Assembly (NCBI GenBank): GCA_025084515.1
Contig: JAJAGP010000223.1
Coordinates: 376,001 to 440,000, forward strand
Direction: 5' to 3'
DNA length: 64,000 bases
Origin: Ancistrus triradiatus
Taxonomy: Eukaryota > Chordata > Actinopteri > Siluriformes > Loricariidae
In this document: in pieces, positions 1 through 13,359 of the stretch
How the letters are laid out: every line of letters starts with the position of its first letter
Position numbering within the stretch: the stretch's first letter is position 1
The notes under the pieces: model-generated
Seen by the model: only the letters and a program-made list of their open reading frames with translations
Told to the model about the DNA's origin: nothing
The model's database searches: none
Position numbers and translations under genes: made by a program

Positions 1-2449
1 ATGGATTTGTGACCAGTGATGGAGCCAAGAAAATTCGGCAAAAGTTTGGACACCTTTTTAAAATCTCCTGATGTTTTTGTAAGGATCTCGTAACTTAGTC
101 GATTGCGTCATGTTTAAGTTTGTTCCACGGAAGGTTGTGTAACTTCTTTTATTCTTTTAAACTGTTTCAGGAATGCGTGTAAGTGTTAGGTTCTTTGTTT
201 TGTAATGTGTTTCGTTTAATATCTATTTATTAAATTAGTACAAAATTAATGTAACCTGATTAGCTTTTAACTTTAGTTTAACCTTAAGTGCTTCTTTAAT
301 CATGCTCTGTGTGATTCACCCAGACAGTCCTCGTGTTTTATCCAAAAAACACTCCTTAATTTGTTTAATTAATATTCCTTAATCTTACCTTATGCCCTTT
401 TACTTCTACAGCTATGTAGAAGATAAAATTAAACCTCTAATTAAAGTAGTTCGCACCAAGAGTCCATGTACATATACCCTCACCGTTCACTTTATTTCTA
501 AATTAGGAACACCTGTTCACTTTAATTAACACAATTATGTAATCAGCCAGTCACGCGGCAGAAATGTGTTTACAGAGAATGGTTCAAAAAACTACTATAT
601 CCAATGAGAGCAGTTCTCGTGGAGAAAATGCCATGTTGTTGCCAGACTTGTTCAAGCTGATGGGAAGGTAACAGGAACTCAAATAACAAGAGGAACGGAG
701 ACAAGCATCTATGGACACACAACATAGCACGTCGTGCCTTGAGGCAGATGGTCTACAACAGCAGAAGACCACACCCTGTGGTCAGCTAAGAGCAAGAAAG
801 GGGGTAACAATTGGCACAGGAGTATTTCTTGGCACATCTTTGGGCTCCTTAATACCAGCTGAGCATTGTTTACACCCCACAGCATACCTGAGTATTGTTG
901 CTGACCCTGTGCAACCTGTTATGCCCACACTGTACCATCCAGCAGGATAAGCCTCCATGTCCCGAAGCTCAAATCATCTCAAACTGAACATGACCGTGAG
1001 TTTGCTTTACTCAAACAGCCTCCGGGGTCTCTTCTTGAGATTTCAGGTCAGTCCTGTACCCCTTTTTTTGTGCCCAGTCGCATCGTTTCCTGTGTTTGAT
1101 CTCCGTTGCTTCGTCGCATGCTCAGCGCTTTCAAGTGGCGGCTCTAATTCCTGCACTAAGCTTCTCCCGTGGCCCGGAGTGTTCAATATGCAGCGGCTCC
1201 ATTAGGAGCTGAGCCTCACGCCTCCGAGCCAAGAGCGAGAGAGATTCAATTTCCACGGAGGTGAGGGGAAAGGCGAATCCTCTGAATGAATACAATAACG
1301 TATTCTCTGAAATTAATAATTAAAGATGGAAGGGGGGACCACGGGGGAGCTGGCAAAGTCAATACCAAGAATAAAACTCTATCCTCTTTTCTGACTCTTA
1401 TTGGAGCCGACGGCGCTGCGTCTGGGAAAGAGAAAGGGGTTCGAGAGAAGTTTTGTTTCGCGTAGTTTAAGGAGTGTGGCGTCTGGAACGGCCTCTAGCT
1501 CTGATTCCCCGCTCTGAATTACCGAACCTTCACCTGTTTGCTTTGATTGAGACGCAGAATAATTGGATTAGGACTCGCTGCGACACTCCTTGATGTCACG
1601 AGGTTTGCGTGCCTGGCACGCCGAGTTATTTCCTCGTGTAATTGCTTGAGCGCCGGCACGGCGCTGGCGAGGAGAGAAAGCCTATTTTTAACAGCGTTCG
1701 AGGTAAAGTCTGAGTCTGACGGAACAAAAACGACAAAAAAAAGCCAACGTGCCTACACGAGGGCCCGATCGCAGCAGAACCTGCTCTTCAAATACAAACC
1801 GGGCTCGTTACCCAGACAGTGCCGGCGCTCCGAGTGTCGAACCCTCACACGTCCCGAAACCTGGGAAGAAAACGACCAGCGGCGTGGGAGCGCAGATCCA
1901 ATTAAATCCAACAACGGAGACAGCGGAGACAACGTGCGAAGCGGCTCTGAACTTTTGTTGCTTGTCTCACGTCACGTCCTTCCTTTTTTTTAAAATAAAT
2001 ATTGTTTTCTCTTGTTTCACGCCAATCCAGACGAGCGAAGCCTCGTCGCCGTGTGGGAGGGCGAAGGCAAACAAGCGCAGACCTAATGAATAAAGCAAGC
2101 AGAACATCTGTTCTTAACACTCGCTCAGCAGTATCCATGTCACCCCAAAGTATTTTTACCCCTCCTGCTCATTTACTCTTATTGCTCACATCAGGACCTG
2201 TAAAAAAAAGAAAAGAAAAACCAAACGCTGAAAGAAACTCACCAGTCCTTGTTCGCGTCTCTGCTCTCTTATTAACACTTCGGATTTTGCCCTTCAATAA
2301 AACCTTTCTTTAAAACCTTTCTTTCACTCTCTTTCAATGTGTCCCGTGCCTATATTATAATACTTTAATGAATCAACGATTAAACGTCTCGCTGCAAGAT
2401 CAAACTCACTTCACACACAATAAATCACAAAATAATAGGAAAGAAAAAC
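1..2449. other. Low-copy DNA without supported gene
   Basis: AT-rich to 560, then mixed composition. Segments 1200-1345 and 1500-1700 have the balanced, repeat-free look of candidate conserved non-coding DNA. Open frames of up to 148 codons (1547-1993) overlap on both strands and have no recognisable domain or splice context. Confidence 0.6.
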
Positions 2450-2788
2450 CTAGCTATGGACGTTTTGGCCATAAACAGACAATGTATCAAGATTGGCTAG
2501 AACTTGGTTGATGTGTTCAGAGACTTTTTCTGTGTATCCGTGTTGTTCCTCATACTGTGTCGATGACTTTTTGGCTTCCAAAAACAGAAGTATCTGTCGT
2601 TTCAGTCACTCATCGGTCAGTCGTGTTTTCGGCGCTACCTCTGACTCATACACGTATTGTTTGCACACAGTTTTCTTGCGAAAATCCCTGTGCAGCTTCA
2701 AAGTCGAGCTCATTTTCAACGCTTTTATACGTCGTTCCACCGCCCGCGTATCACCTGTATAACGTAAACAGAAGATCCGATATCTGGG
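2450..2788 (-). pseudogene. Antisense degenerate coding-like fragment of unknown family
   Basis: Read on the minus strand, this stretch holds about 112 codons in one frame with a single internal TGA (2606-2608), ending at TAG (2450-2452). The frame is charged and lysine-rich, with segments such as LKLHRDFRKKTVCKQ before the stop and LFLEAKKSSTQYEEQ after it. The composition looks like real protein rather than simple repeat. A stretch of about 33 bases near 2650-2685 recurs with few changes at 40825-40860, which suggests a dispersed element rather than a unique gene. I recognise no family. It could also be a chance open stretch. Confidence 0.35.
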
Positions 2789-5563
2789 TTAGCTCAATCA
2801 TCTTCAAAACCAACCAGTAACGTGGGAATCATCCAAACCTGAACCTCGCCCAAAGGGAAATACCTCACGACTTTAAGTTAGAAATGTTCAGGGCGTTAAA
2901 TTTATGCGGATGTTTGCGCGGAAGAAAAAAAATCAAATAATATTAAAAAAGGGATGCACCGAATATCAGAAGCTTAGCATAAAGTCTCTGGGCGCGTCCT
3001 CCATTCGAGCGCTGTGATTTATTCATGTGTGTTTTGCACTGAGGCTTGAGGGTTTGTGGGGGAAAAGCAGGTCACCATCAGTCTCAAATCCTCCCATATT
3101 CTCACTCGAATGTGCCTTATGGACGGCTTACAGCTGAATCACATCAAACAGATATTAGTTTGGTGACTTATTAACATGTGTCTTGTCCCCTGTGCTACCG
3201 GTTAAACCCCATTTCCCTGACCTGTCATTTGTATTATGGTTTATTATTTGTTTATGCTGTAACTGGTTCATCTCTCCCAGTTTGCCACCCCGGTGCCATC
3301 TTTGCCAGCTAAGCAGCACCCTGTGACTGTTCCCCCGTCTGATCTGTGTCTCACCACCGCCCTGCTTTTGAGCTGATTTTGAGTCAGCGCATTAAACCTA
3401 AAAAAAGCAGCACCTCCAAAATGCTGAGACTAGTCATATTCAGAACAAACTTTAAACTTCTTATACTAACTTTTAATAACAGGTTTTACCTCCAGTATTC
3501 TTAGCTCACACAGATCCCATTCCTGATCCCGATCATGTATTTATCCGACTTTAGTTAAAGTAAAGTAATTATCTTTATGGATGAACTATTGAATTCTATC
3601 AGTGTTTAATATCAAACCCAATTTTAGACATTTTTTTATTATTATTACTAAAGTATTCATAATATTATATTGAGCAACAATAAATAATACAGATACAAAA
3701 TGATTTTTAAATAATCTGAAGTGAGTCGAATAGGTGAAATGAGCCTAAAGATGAGGATGGTGAGTGAGTGGGTGTGTTGTGTTGTATTATTTTGTTCACT
3801 AAGTGACTCAGAGCTGGAAGTGTTTGAGAGGTTTTGTGTTAGACCAAAGAGCAGGTTTAAGAGTAATTCTGCAACGAGATCTCTCAGCGTATGATGAAAC
3901 CCATCAGTCACCATGTGATGATCTTCTTCATGTCGCCTCTTCATTTCCTGTGAAACACGTCCTTATTGTGTCACTTTTAATTATCCGTACATCTGTCAGA
4001 AATAAAGATCTCCTGATGGATCACAGAGGAAGGAATTCAGCAGCATATTGATTCTGACACACGGCTTCACGGCTCGTTCATCACCAGCTTCTTTTCTCCA
4101 CGTCTATGAAATGAAACACATTGGCTTTAATTCATTACGATGCTTCATTTTGATCAAAATAATTATTCTCAAACCAAGACTCTATTTATTAACCGTGTGA
4201 ATATGATGCCTGGCTGGAAGGCATTCCTGACACTCACCTAATGCTTTAGGGTTTAAATAGATCTGAACATAATCCTTGTACATATTTGAGGTCAAACGCA
4301 CTATTGTTCTTTTGTTAAACACTCCTCTTTCTCTGTGTGTGTTCGTGTTCATGTTCGTGTTAGTGTGTACTCTGCTGGTTCCTGATCAATATTTATCCTC
4401 TGCTCTGTTAATGGAAGCTCTAATAGATGTTTGAAGGAAGAAGTCAGGCAGTAATAAGCAGTTTCTGAGAATCTTCACAAAAATCCTCGATGGCACGCTG
4501 TAAAAAATCTATAAGCTCACTCCCGATGCTGCTGTTGTGTTTATCAGCGGAATATGAATGATAAAACGTGGGCCGCTCGCTCGTTAGCTGGAACGTCTGC
4601 TGAGCAATTTTTAACAGGCATGGTTTAAAGACTCCTCTTAACAAATGGGTCAAGTCAGCAATCCATAAAGAGGCTCATCTGCTGCACTAAAGCCCCCGTG
4701 TGGGCAGTTTATAACCCTCAGAGAAAACCCGAATCCGGCTAATGGTGGCACCTTTAACAAAAACAAATCCTAAATTCATTAATTAGCTCACAGCGGACCG
4801 ATAATCAACCTGTTAGAAAGATATAAATATAGAAAGAAACGTAGCTCCTGCCTCGGTTTGATCTAGTATTAATGTAGTAGCTTGTCCGATCCGATCCAAA
4901 TAAAGAGATCAATAAGATGGACGTTTATAGAGTTATTTATTTCTATAGCTCTTTTTAACTTCATACTTTAAACACCAGAGTCCAGGTCTAAACTCTCTAA
5001 CAAGCAGCCTTCGGTGACAGCGGCAAACCAAAGAAATAACGTACAAATTGTTTTCTGTCTTTAACTGCAATCAAGCACAAAGTAATTAAAGTAAAGAACA
5101 AAGCTGTCATTATTTAATCGTGACCTTCACAGCCCTGGATAATTAAGATGTGTTTGAATCCCCAGGTTCTCGTCCCTGCTCTGGTTCCACCTCTTGTTCC
5201 ACCTCCTGACTTTGGATGCCATGTGGGAACAAAGGAGACGTTCATCTCCCTCAGACGCACAAACCCAAAAGCGTCCGGTTCCTGACAGCAGAAGCTCTGG
5301 AGCTCCGTTCTGTTCCTCTGTGTGTAATTAAACAGTGCGGTCCTAACCGCCTGAGAAACCGCCTCAGAAACCAGAGAACAAAGACCAAGAGGGGCGTTAA
5401 ATTTAGCTTGATTGCACCTTTCTTTCCAACGTGTGTTTGTGGAGACCTTCAGGGATTCAGCTTCAGTGAAAGAAGAACTTCTTTAGGTTCCACATGGAGC
5501 TGCTGATGGTTTGTTATTTCAGTCGGGTGAGTCACGCTGATGCTTTCTGACAGACTTCATTCC

Positions 5564-5597
<34 letters not shown>

Positions 5598-5837
5598 CCT
5601 CCATAAGGAGGACGCCGTCACCCAAATGCTCGCCTCAGGGTTTCCTCCCAACTGCTTCACCTTCCACAAACAAGGAGCCAAAAATAACAGGTAGGAAATG
5701 TGTTTGAAAGAGCGACTGAACATCTGTGCAGACTTTAAAGATGGAAAGTGTTTGGTCGGAGCTGTAAAAAAATCAATAATAATTATCTAATATTTAAGAT
5801 CTTTCCCCCCACATAACGAAAGATAACAAAGCATCCA
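2789..5837. other. Low-copy DNA without supported gene
   Basis: Mostly AT-rich sequence with one (AG)n run. I see no domain, RNA gene or clear transposon. A 'gggatgcaccgaatatc' stretch at 2952-2968 weakly recalls a fish hAT-type end but has no partner. Confidence 0.6.
5567..5595 (+). repeat. (AG)n microsatellite
   Basis: About 14 AG dinucleotides. The antisense 'LSLSLSLSL' frame is a by-product. Confidence 0.9.
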
Positions 5838-6432
5838 GTTCCTGTCCCAAAAGGTTCCAGTGCCAAAAGTTCCAGTTCCATTGCCAAAGATTGTAATTGC
5901 AGACCCAAAGCCATAGGTTACAGTCTAGGTGGTTAGAGTTCCAGCACTCAAGGTCATAAAGTCAGCTCCAAATAATAATTTTGTTAATAATTTCAGAACC
6001 AAAGTCCAAAATTTAGCGTCAAATACTCATTTTTCAAACCCAAGGTTCGAATTTCTGGACTGAAGGTCCAAAATGTATCATCACATACTCGTTTCCATTA
6101 AAATTGACCCACAGGTTCCAGTTCCATAGCCAAAGGTTACAATTCCATTACACAAGGTCCTAATTTCAACCCCAAATAATAATTTTCTAGGACCAAAGGT
6201 TCTAGTTCTAGTCCCAGAAATTCCAGTTCCTTAGCCAAATGTTCCAGTCCCAGTCCAGAAGGTTCCAGTTCCATTACCAAAGGTTGTAATTCCATACTCA
6301 TAGCGAAAGGTTCCAGTTCTGTTCTAAAGGGTTACAGTTCCAACACCCAAGTTCATAATTTTAGCCCCAAAATAATAATTTTCTTGGACCAGGGGTTCCA
6401 GTTCCAGTCCCAGTCCAAAAGGTTCCAGTTGG
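5838..6432 (+). repeat. 21-bp minisatellite family, block A
   Basis: These are tandem degenerate 21-mers of the type 'ggttccagttccattacca' plus 'aa'. Variant monomers such as 'ggtcctaatttcaacccca' plus 'aa' and the AT-rich 'taataattttctaggacca' plus 'aa' recur in order, giving a loose higher-order unit of four to five monomers. The same family appears in blocks at 14.0, 16.2, 23.8 and 25.4 kb. Confidence 0.85.
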
Positions 6433-7687
6433 TTTATTTTCTGAATGGAATGCACTGGTACAAAGTTTGCGTCCTTAATCCAAAGCTCTCATGGTGATTA
6501 GCGTGTGATGTAAATACTGGGTCACGAAAAAGACTGCCCCCTAGTGTCCCCCAGGAGAGACCCCTGCATCGCCTGGAGTTTGTTTACAGGCAGCAGCAGC
6601 CATTTTTCTGCCATTCGTAAATGATTCAGGGTTCGACCTTCGTCCCTCTAAATGTGCACTCGGGTCAGGCAGTAATCAAGCGCCTGTCTCCTCACAGAAG
6701 GCGACGGGAATGTAATCAGGGCTCGGAGAGCTTTCTGTTCGGTGATAAAAATCCATATTTCACAGGAGTGATGAGTGCCTGAGACGAGATGCGACTTCAG
6801 CTGCCAATAAACATTCAGCCGAGTGACGAGCTCACGCTTTTGGGAATCACAAACACGGTCCAGGAGTGGACGAGTGCCAGCATCTGATTAGGCTCGGCCA
6901 GAATATCAGAAGCTGATTTGAGCTCTGATGGTAACTCTGGCTGCGTCCGTTTATGGTGATACGAGGCGTCGACGTCCTGTTTGATCGGACACAGAGAAAG
7001 TCGCTGATCTTATCTTGTAATATGATTAGTTTGAATCTGTTACTGAAGATGACTATTTGAGCTCGTTAGTTAATTAACGGACTATATCATCCATGAGGAC
7101 AAAGCGGGTCCTGAATGACTCTCTCCAGGTGCCATATGGGGGCACTCTGCGTGTACCACCACAGACCTGGCATGTCTTATTAATGTTTCAATAGAAAAGG
7201 GATTAGGGATACAGGCAACATGAAAGAGCCAGCATTAGTCCAAAAAACACGACTCTCCGCCTTTAAAGATGTCAGCCAGCTTCTGATGTCTTTAAAGTTT
7301 CCTCCTGCTGCTACACAAACAACGCTGAGAGCCTCGAGCAGGCCCCGGCGCCGCTCCAAGGTCGCCCGACGTCGCCGGCGCTTCTCTTTCTGAAATAAAA
7401 CAAACGCCTGCAGATAGCGGCCGCGGAGGGAGGCGCGTGACCTTCCGGAGCTTCGTTACAGCTCGGCGTGAGAGAGACTCGGGTCCTCGACCTCGTTAGC
7501 AAAACAGCCTTGACGTGCTGCGAGCTGCCGCCGAGATGAGACGAGACGGAATCAGAACGCGGCACGGCAGAGAGATTTAACGTAACGTTTGATGTGCCTG
7601 TCCACGGCGGTGAGGGTGAGAGGTTTATTTATATAACCTACATAATGGAATAGTAACAGAACAGCTTCAGCTCTTTCACAACATTTG
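6433..7687. other. Low-copy DNA with a CpG-dense patch
   Basis: No gene is supported. 7330-7570 is GC-rich with many CpGs and a GCGGCCGC octamer at about 7418. The 84-codon antisense frame there is compositional. 6560-6900 is repeat-free and a candidate conserved non-coding segment. Confidence 0.55.
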
Positions 7688-8220
7688 TATCGGATTAAGG
7701 TCCAGACTTTGACTCCAAAGCGTTAACTAATGTCCTCTTGAGATTCAGTTCATGGCCAGATGTCCTGATATTTCCTTTTAGAGTTGAGCTGCTGTAATTC
7801 AAAATTCATTCTGTCCTGGCCCAGAAGCAGCAAAACAGCCAAATCATGATACTACCACCACCATGTTTCACAGATTCTTGCACACGGTTATTATGAAGTC
7901 CACAAAACATTTTTAACGTTAGCCAATCTGAGAGGGACCTTTAGTTGCTTAGAAGTTACCCTTGGTTCCTTTATGACCTCACGAACTGTTACGACCACTA
8001 ATGGGGAGAGTAACAATAGTCTGAGTTTCCTCTATTCAAAGACAAGCTCGCAATCTGTCTGACCGTGAATTGGTGGAGTCCAAACTCTTTAGAGATGGTT
8101 TTGTAACCTTTTTGACTTTTTGAGCTCTTCAGGAGCCTCCATTCTTCATACATTTTCCGAAAAACTGCTAATCCTGGAGAGTCAGGACGCCGGCGCTGAG
8201 GTCTGACAGTGTTTTTGATT
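7688..8220 (-). mobile_element. Tc1/mariner-like transposase relic, copy 1
   Basis: On the minus strand the peptide VKHGGGSIMIW is encoded near 7840-7873. This matches the motif around a catalytic Asp in IS630/Tc1/mariner transposases (family knowledge). The rest is frameshifted and broken by stops. The 3' part (8040-8130) still resembles the 'gattggtggagtccaa...agagatggttttgtaa' region common in fish elements. The copy begins with a 24-base stretch ('cggattaaggtccagact' onward) identical to the start of the copy at 27.69 kb, and both also share 'tagttgcttagaagttacc'. It is inactive. Terminal repeats were not found. Confidence 0.6.
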
Positions 8221-10101
8221 TGGTAAGAGTCAATTAAATCAAGGACGTGTTAAGGTCCGTTCGTTAAATGTGGCATGAGAGTTTGCATTAGAGTTTCCTC
8301 GTCATTTCCTGTCGGAGATTTCTTGCCAGGAACGCTGTAACGTTGTTACGATGATCGCGTGGCGCCGCAGTACGACTTTACCCTAATGGCTTCCCTGTTA
8401 ATTCCTCCTGCACGCCGAAGCTCCTCTGTCAGAAAGAGCGAGGCTTTTTATTTTTCTCTCCGGACGCACGCTGAGTGGGAAACCGAGGTGTTCGGCTTGT
8501 TTATTTACTCGTAGGCATACATCGAGCGGTGAGACGTGCCCGTTTGACAGGTGGCTACAGGGGAGCTGTCAGGAGTGATGGAGGGATCCACTAAAAGAGA
8601 CGCCGGGAGGGTCTCCTGTAGGACTTTATTACCGGAGCTCCTGATGAGTTTGCAATGTCACCCATGCCGCCGCACACCTGGCCTGGATATTACATTACGG
8701 CAATCTAATTACTTTCTTCGGGTTTTTTTTTTGCTCCGTTAATAAGAGCCGCGTCCACTTTACTGGAGCTGGAGTTTGTCATTTTTCCTGAGACGACAGC
8801 AGTTAAGTGTTTGTTTCCCCTCCAGGCGAAGCGGGAGAAGAAAAAAAAAACAGTTTTTTGCAGTATTTTTCATGTGGCTCTGCCCTCCTGCTTTTGCTGA
8901 GCGTGAAGGAGGAAGCGTGGGGAGATGGAGCTCTGGCAGAATAGAGCTGTCACAGCTGAAAGAATGGTGTGGAGGAAAGGACCGGAAAATCGGAGGCGAT
9001 GCCAAGTTAGAACTTCTCTCAAACGAGAGAGTGGGAGGACTCAAACTGCTCGGACTGTCTTTGTTCAGGCTTTAAATTGTTTATTTATCGACTTTGATAC
9101 AACTAGGAAATATTTGGAAGGTCGAAAATGATCTGCGCTCAGCAAGCGTCCCTTTTTTACGTGCACTTATCCTGGTCAGGGTACCACATGCTTTTCTGGA
9201 ATTTACATGTTGCCAGTCCACCGAAGAGTCCCATAACTGCACCACATGACCTTCAGGTGGCGAGCCCAATCCAAGGCCTGATCTGTGCCCAGTTAGTCTG
9301 ATATCTGAGCAGGTACTCTAGCTCTACTGAAAAGAACCACTGGGCGATAGTCGGCTCTTCAAGGACGTTGAAGGCCCCAATCCTGGATTCAAACCCTGAA
9401 GAGCTGAAGAGATAATCTGGAGAGATTCTTAACTCTCAATCTCCAGTCTATTAAAGGAAAAATCGCAGAACGCTCAGCGCTGTTGGCACGGCAAGGAGTA
9501 AATGCCAGGGTGCCAACGCTTTCCCTGAAAATAAACACGCTTTGTGTGAGCTCAGGCTCGGTGACTCTTTTTTACTCCCTGCATCTCCATCTGCTGCGAT
9601 CGATCCTCGCCGAAGGACGCGTTAAGGGCTCGCCGAGGCCGTGTTCTGTAGCTTTCGGATCCCAAAATGAGAAATGGGACACCCCGCGGGCACACGTGAA
9701 CGAGGACTGGGGACAGAGGGCAGGAATAACAAATTGCGCTGGGAGCTGGCGGAGAGCAGAACCATGGATCATGTGGACATCCTGCAGGACTGGATTTGGA
9801 GAGGTGAAGATCCGGCATATTGTAACACGAGCCCATAATCAGCAGAAATTTCAGGTTTCCCTCAATCAAGCCTGAAACGTGGTGGCAGTTGCGGATTATA
9901 CGTCTCATTATGCGGCCTGGTTGTTTAGACACCAGGAGAAAAATGGATCGCACACTTTTGACGACGAGTAATTCGAAATTCAATTAAATCCACAAACAGG
10001 AAACCTCCGGAGCAGGAGCTGCAAATGAAATCGCCGTGGGTCAGCGTCGAGTCTGACACATCATCACACATCCCTGTGTCCTTCCCTAACTCTCCTAGCG
10101 T

Positions 10102-10149
<48 letters not shown>

Positions 10150-10784
10150 GTGAGCAGATGATGTGAAAACATGCAGGACTTACAGGACAGCCACTAAAAT
10201 CAATACACAGATTACACAGCCTATCCAAAGTACACTCGAGGGTCTGTCACCACCGGGGATGCTGCAAATACAGGAGATGCTGCTGCGCTGACATTCAGTG
10301 ATATCTGATCGTAAACACAAATCAATAACAACTGAGGCCACGAAGCTACTTTTGGCACGAAGACCAAACCAGGCACCGAATTAAATCTACTGAAGTTATC
10401 CAACTCAAGTAGGATCAAGTGCAGCTATGGACGCGCTTCATACACACCAGCACCAGCAGACTGCTGTCAGAAGAAAAGCCCGGCTCCAGTGCAGATCGAC
10501 AGATGAACAACGGTTTTGCACAGCAATGCCATGGAAGGATGAACTGAGGAGAGAGACTGGGCTGGAAGGAATGTAGGACAGAAAGAAGGACAATTGTGGG
10601 AATTTAAAGAATAAGGACAGAAGGCTGGAAATAAAAAGAAAACAAGGAAATGAGAGTCAGGCTGGAGGGTAAAAGGTGGAAGGATGAAAACAGGCAAAGG
10701 TGTGAGAACGAGATCATTAACTAGATCTGCATTTCCTGAAGGAATTACATCAGTGCTTAATGTGGCAAGAAGAAATAATGCCAC
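8221..10784. other. Low-copy DNA without supported gene
   Basis: 8270-8760 and 9480-9990 are repeat-free and could be conserved non-coding DNA. 9150-9280 may hold an antisense relic of the fish retroposon-type repeat ('cttatcctggtcagggt'). The 143-codon antisense frame at 9552-9983 and its plus-strand counterpart overlap and show no domain. Confidence 0.55.
10103..10146 (+). repeat. (CT)n microsatellite
   Basis: About 22 uninterrupted CT units in otherwise low-copy DNA. Confidence 0.95.
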
Positions 10785-11070
10785 AGAAGGGTTTGTATCC
10801 CAATACTTTTGACCATGTGGGTTTGTGTCCCAGTACTTTTGGTACATGCAGGATTGTGCCCCAATACTTTTGGTAATGTGGGTTTGTGCCCTAATATTTT
10901 TGGCCATATGTGGGTTTTTGTCCCAGTACTTTTGCCCACATGTGGGTTTGTATTCTAATACTTTTGGCCACATGGGTTTGTGTCCTAATACTTTTGGCCG
11001 TATGGGTTTGTGTTCAAATACTTTAGACAAGATGTAGATTTGTGTCACAGTACTTTTGGCCATGTGTGAA
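10785..11070 (+). repeat. 30-32 bp minisatellite built on 'caatacttttggccatatg'
   Basis: There are nine monomers, with the 'aatac/agtac' landmark at 10802, 10832, 10863, 10893, 10925, 10957, 10987, 11017 and 11049, spaced 30-32 bp. The unit reads roughly 'gtgggtttgtgtcccaatac' then 'ttttggccatat'. Open frames on both strands here come from the near multiple-of-three period. Confidence 0.85.
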
Positions 11071-13189
11071 TTAAGAATTACAATAGGAAATACATTTTTT
11101 TCGCAGAATGTAGAAGGAACCCTATATGCTGAAAAAACTGTGACATTTGAGGTTTTCTTTTTATGTTCTTACAGTTTATCGATTAATAAGATCAACCGAT
11201 TATTGGTTTTAGTTCTGCGGGTTTCACTCCGATGTTCTGACGTTTAAATCGGAGGAACCGAAAGCCAATTTCCTGCGTAATGAGCTATAAATGAACCGTT
11301 TACGTGGTGCTGATGAAGCGGTTCGGCTCGGAGGCTTCATCCGCGCGCTTGCCGGCGTTATGTTTACTGATCGGCAGGAAGGACGGCTCAAGGTCGGCCC
11401 ACCTAACATCATTTGCAAGCCTTTATCACAAACGCACTCTGCCGTCGGGCTCAGGAGAAATTCAATTAAAGTTAAGTGTGCGAGGAGGAGGCTTTTCATC
11501 GTCAGGGCAACAAACCCGACTGCAGGATCACGGCCAGATGTTTGGGTCTGCTGAACGACATACAATACCTGATCTGCAATGTACAGTGGCGCCAACTTGA
11601 GGCCAAATGTAGAACTACAACAAGAGCTATAATACAATCTTGACCAGGGTGTAATATATTTGTTGTGATTGCCAGTAAAGATTTATGAAACAGACTTTTT
11701 TGGGGGCTTATGTCAGAGATGGGATTTGAACTCAACACCCTCTGATTATAACCATTCCAGTGAAAATGTCAGATGAAAGGCTTTTTCACACCAAGTCTGA
11801 TTTTTACGCAAGAAAAAACGGATGTGATTTTTAACGTAGTGTTTCCTTCACACCAAGTCCGATGCGTTTTTTTGTCTAAACTCTTTGAAAACTCCCTGCT
11901 CTTTCTTTTTTTAAATTTCCCTTCTCTTAATGGGTTGGAGATTTTACATCGTCAACTCAAAAAAACAACACGAGTGAAGATGAGTGCAGGAATTTTTATA
12001 GTTTGTTTTTGTGTTTTCAGACTAGAAAGCACTTAGATAAATAATCAGACGGTTCCATCCAGTCCCTGTGAGCTTTATCTCCATCATTCTCCAGCCTTTC
12101 AGCTCTATCCCACCAGACCTTTCTTTAATATCCATGTTTTTAGAGGCAGCCTGTTGCTCGTTCTATAAGCTCTCGATGAGCTGTTCTGCCCGGCGACCGA
12201 GCTCTGATTGGTCAGTTTGATTTTAACACAGAAATTAGAACAGGCTCTGATTAAACATTTTACGCAGCGACTTGATGTGAAGGACGGCCTTAATAGACGC
12301 GTGTTTTTTTTATTTTTTTTATTAGTCGTGCGTTTCTTTCATTCCATAAAAATCGGACTCGGTGTGAAAGGCCTTAAGCTGAGGAACGTGATTGGACAGC
12401 GATGTGACAGCTCGAGCCGATCGAACCCACTCTTTGTTCTTAATAAACAAAAATGTGATTTCAACGTGAACGAATCTGACCCAAATCCCGAGACGGAGCC
12501 GTGCCTGCTTTGCGAGATGAAAATTGAATGAACCCTCCATGAGTAGCCCAGCTTTTCATGAAAGAGGTTGTGGGGGGCGTTAAATTCTGAAGGTACAAAG
12601 GCGCTTGTCTCCTGCATTAAAGACGGGTGATGCAACGATGCTCATTTTCGCCCCTCTGATTCCACGTCAGGATTGAAGTGTTTTGTCTCGTGTTTGCCGT
12701 GAGTGTGCGCTACAACCTAAAGATCTAGACAGCCAGCAACCTCCATCTCTCTCTCTCTCTCCCTCCCTCTCTCCCTCTCTCCCTCCCTCTCTCTCCCTCT
12801 CTCTCCACACTCCATGGCTTGACTTGTCAGAGCGAGCTGCCAGATTGCTCGGTGCCAACTTTCATACCTCTCAGCTCTCAGGCTTTATCTGCTCCAAACA
12901 GACGTCCGATTGCATCCTGAGGGCTTTTGTAGAGAGGAATGTGGGAGTGTGGTGTGGATTTTATTTACGGGGTTTTATTCGCAAATTACTCGCACGCCTC
13001 CTTCGGCGAGAGCGCAGCCCGTCTACTCTTCTGCACAGCAATCGATTAGGGATCATTAACTCAGATCGTTACCTTAAATATGGCCACGCCTCCACATCCG
13101 CTGTCCGTAACGACGATTAGGTCGGTGTTACACATCAAATTAAGGTCCACATGCCGGCCTGGACCCTCCACGTGATGGAAAATGATTCT
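11071..13189. other. Low-copy DNA without supported gene
   Basis: A 'gagatgggatttgaactcaa' fragment (11716-11735) is a remnant of the 29.1 kb repeat type. 11785-11880 contains the phrase 'ttcacaccaagtc(t/c)gat' twice. Overlapping open frames at 11224-11637 and 12683-13120 have no domains. Confidence 0.5.
12744..12807 (+). repeat. (CTCTCC)-type pyrimidine tract
   Basis: CT and CCCT units alternate over about 64 bp, and the surrounding open frames on both strands are low-complexity. Confidence 0.9.
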
Positions 13190-13345
13190 GACACTTGCAT
13201 ACCTATTTTAGTCGTCATATGCTCTGGTCAGTCTGCAGCTGGCGCTGCACTGTAGGTCCCATAAGTAGGTTACCTCCCACATTCAAAAGGTGTACATTAG
13301 GTTAATTGGCTGCTCTAAATTGGCCTGCTGTGAATGTGTCTGACT
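13190..13345 (+). mobile_element. Fragment of common fish retroposon-type repeat
   Basis: 'acctcccacattcaaaa', 'taggttaattggctgctcta' and 'aattggcctgctgtgaatgt' correspond to the widespread fish repeat region 'cctcccacagtccaaagaca...taattgg...ctaaattg...gtgaatgt'. Head and tail are missing. Confidence 0.55.
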
Positions 13346-13359
13346 GGGGAGGGGAGCAG

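Noticed and set aside
1547..1993. 148-codon open frame
   Set aside because: The plus-strand frames overlap each other and an antisense frame. The composition follows local GC content and no motif is present.
9552..9983. 143-codon antisense open frame opposite a 130-codon plus frame
   Set aside because: Mutually overlapping frames without recognisable content or an exon boundary supported by context.
12683..13120. 145-codon open frame
   Set aside because: It is driven by a CT-rich low-complexity tract (12744-12807), and the remainder shows no domain.
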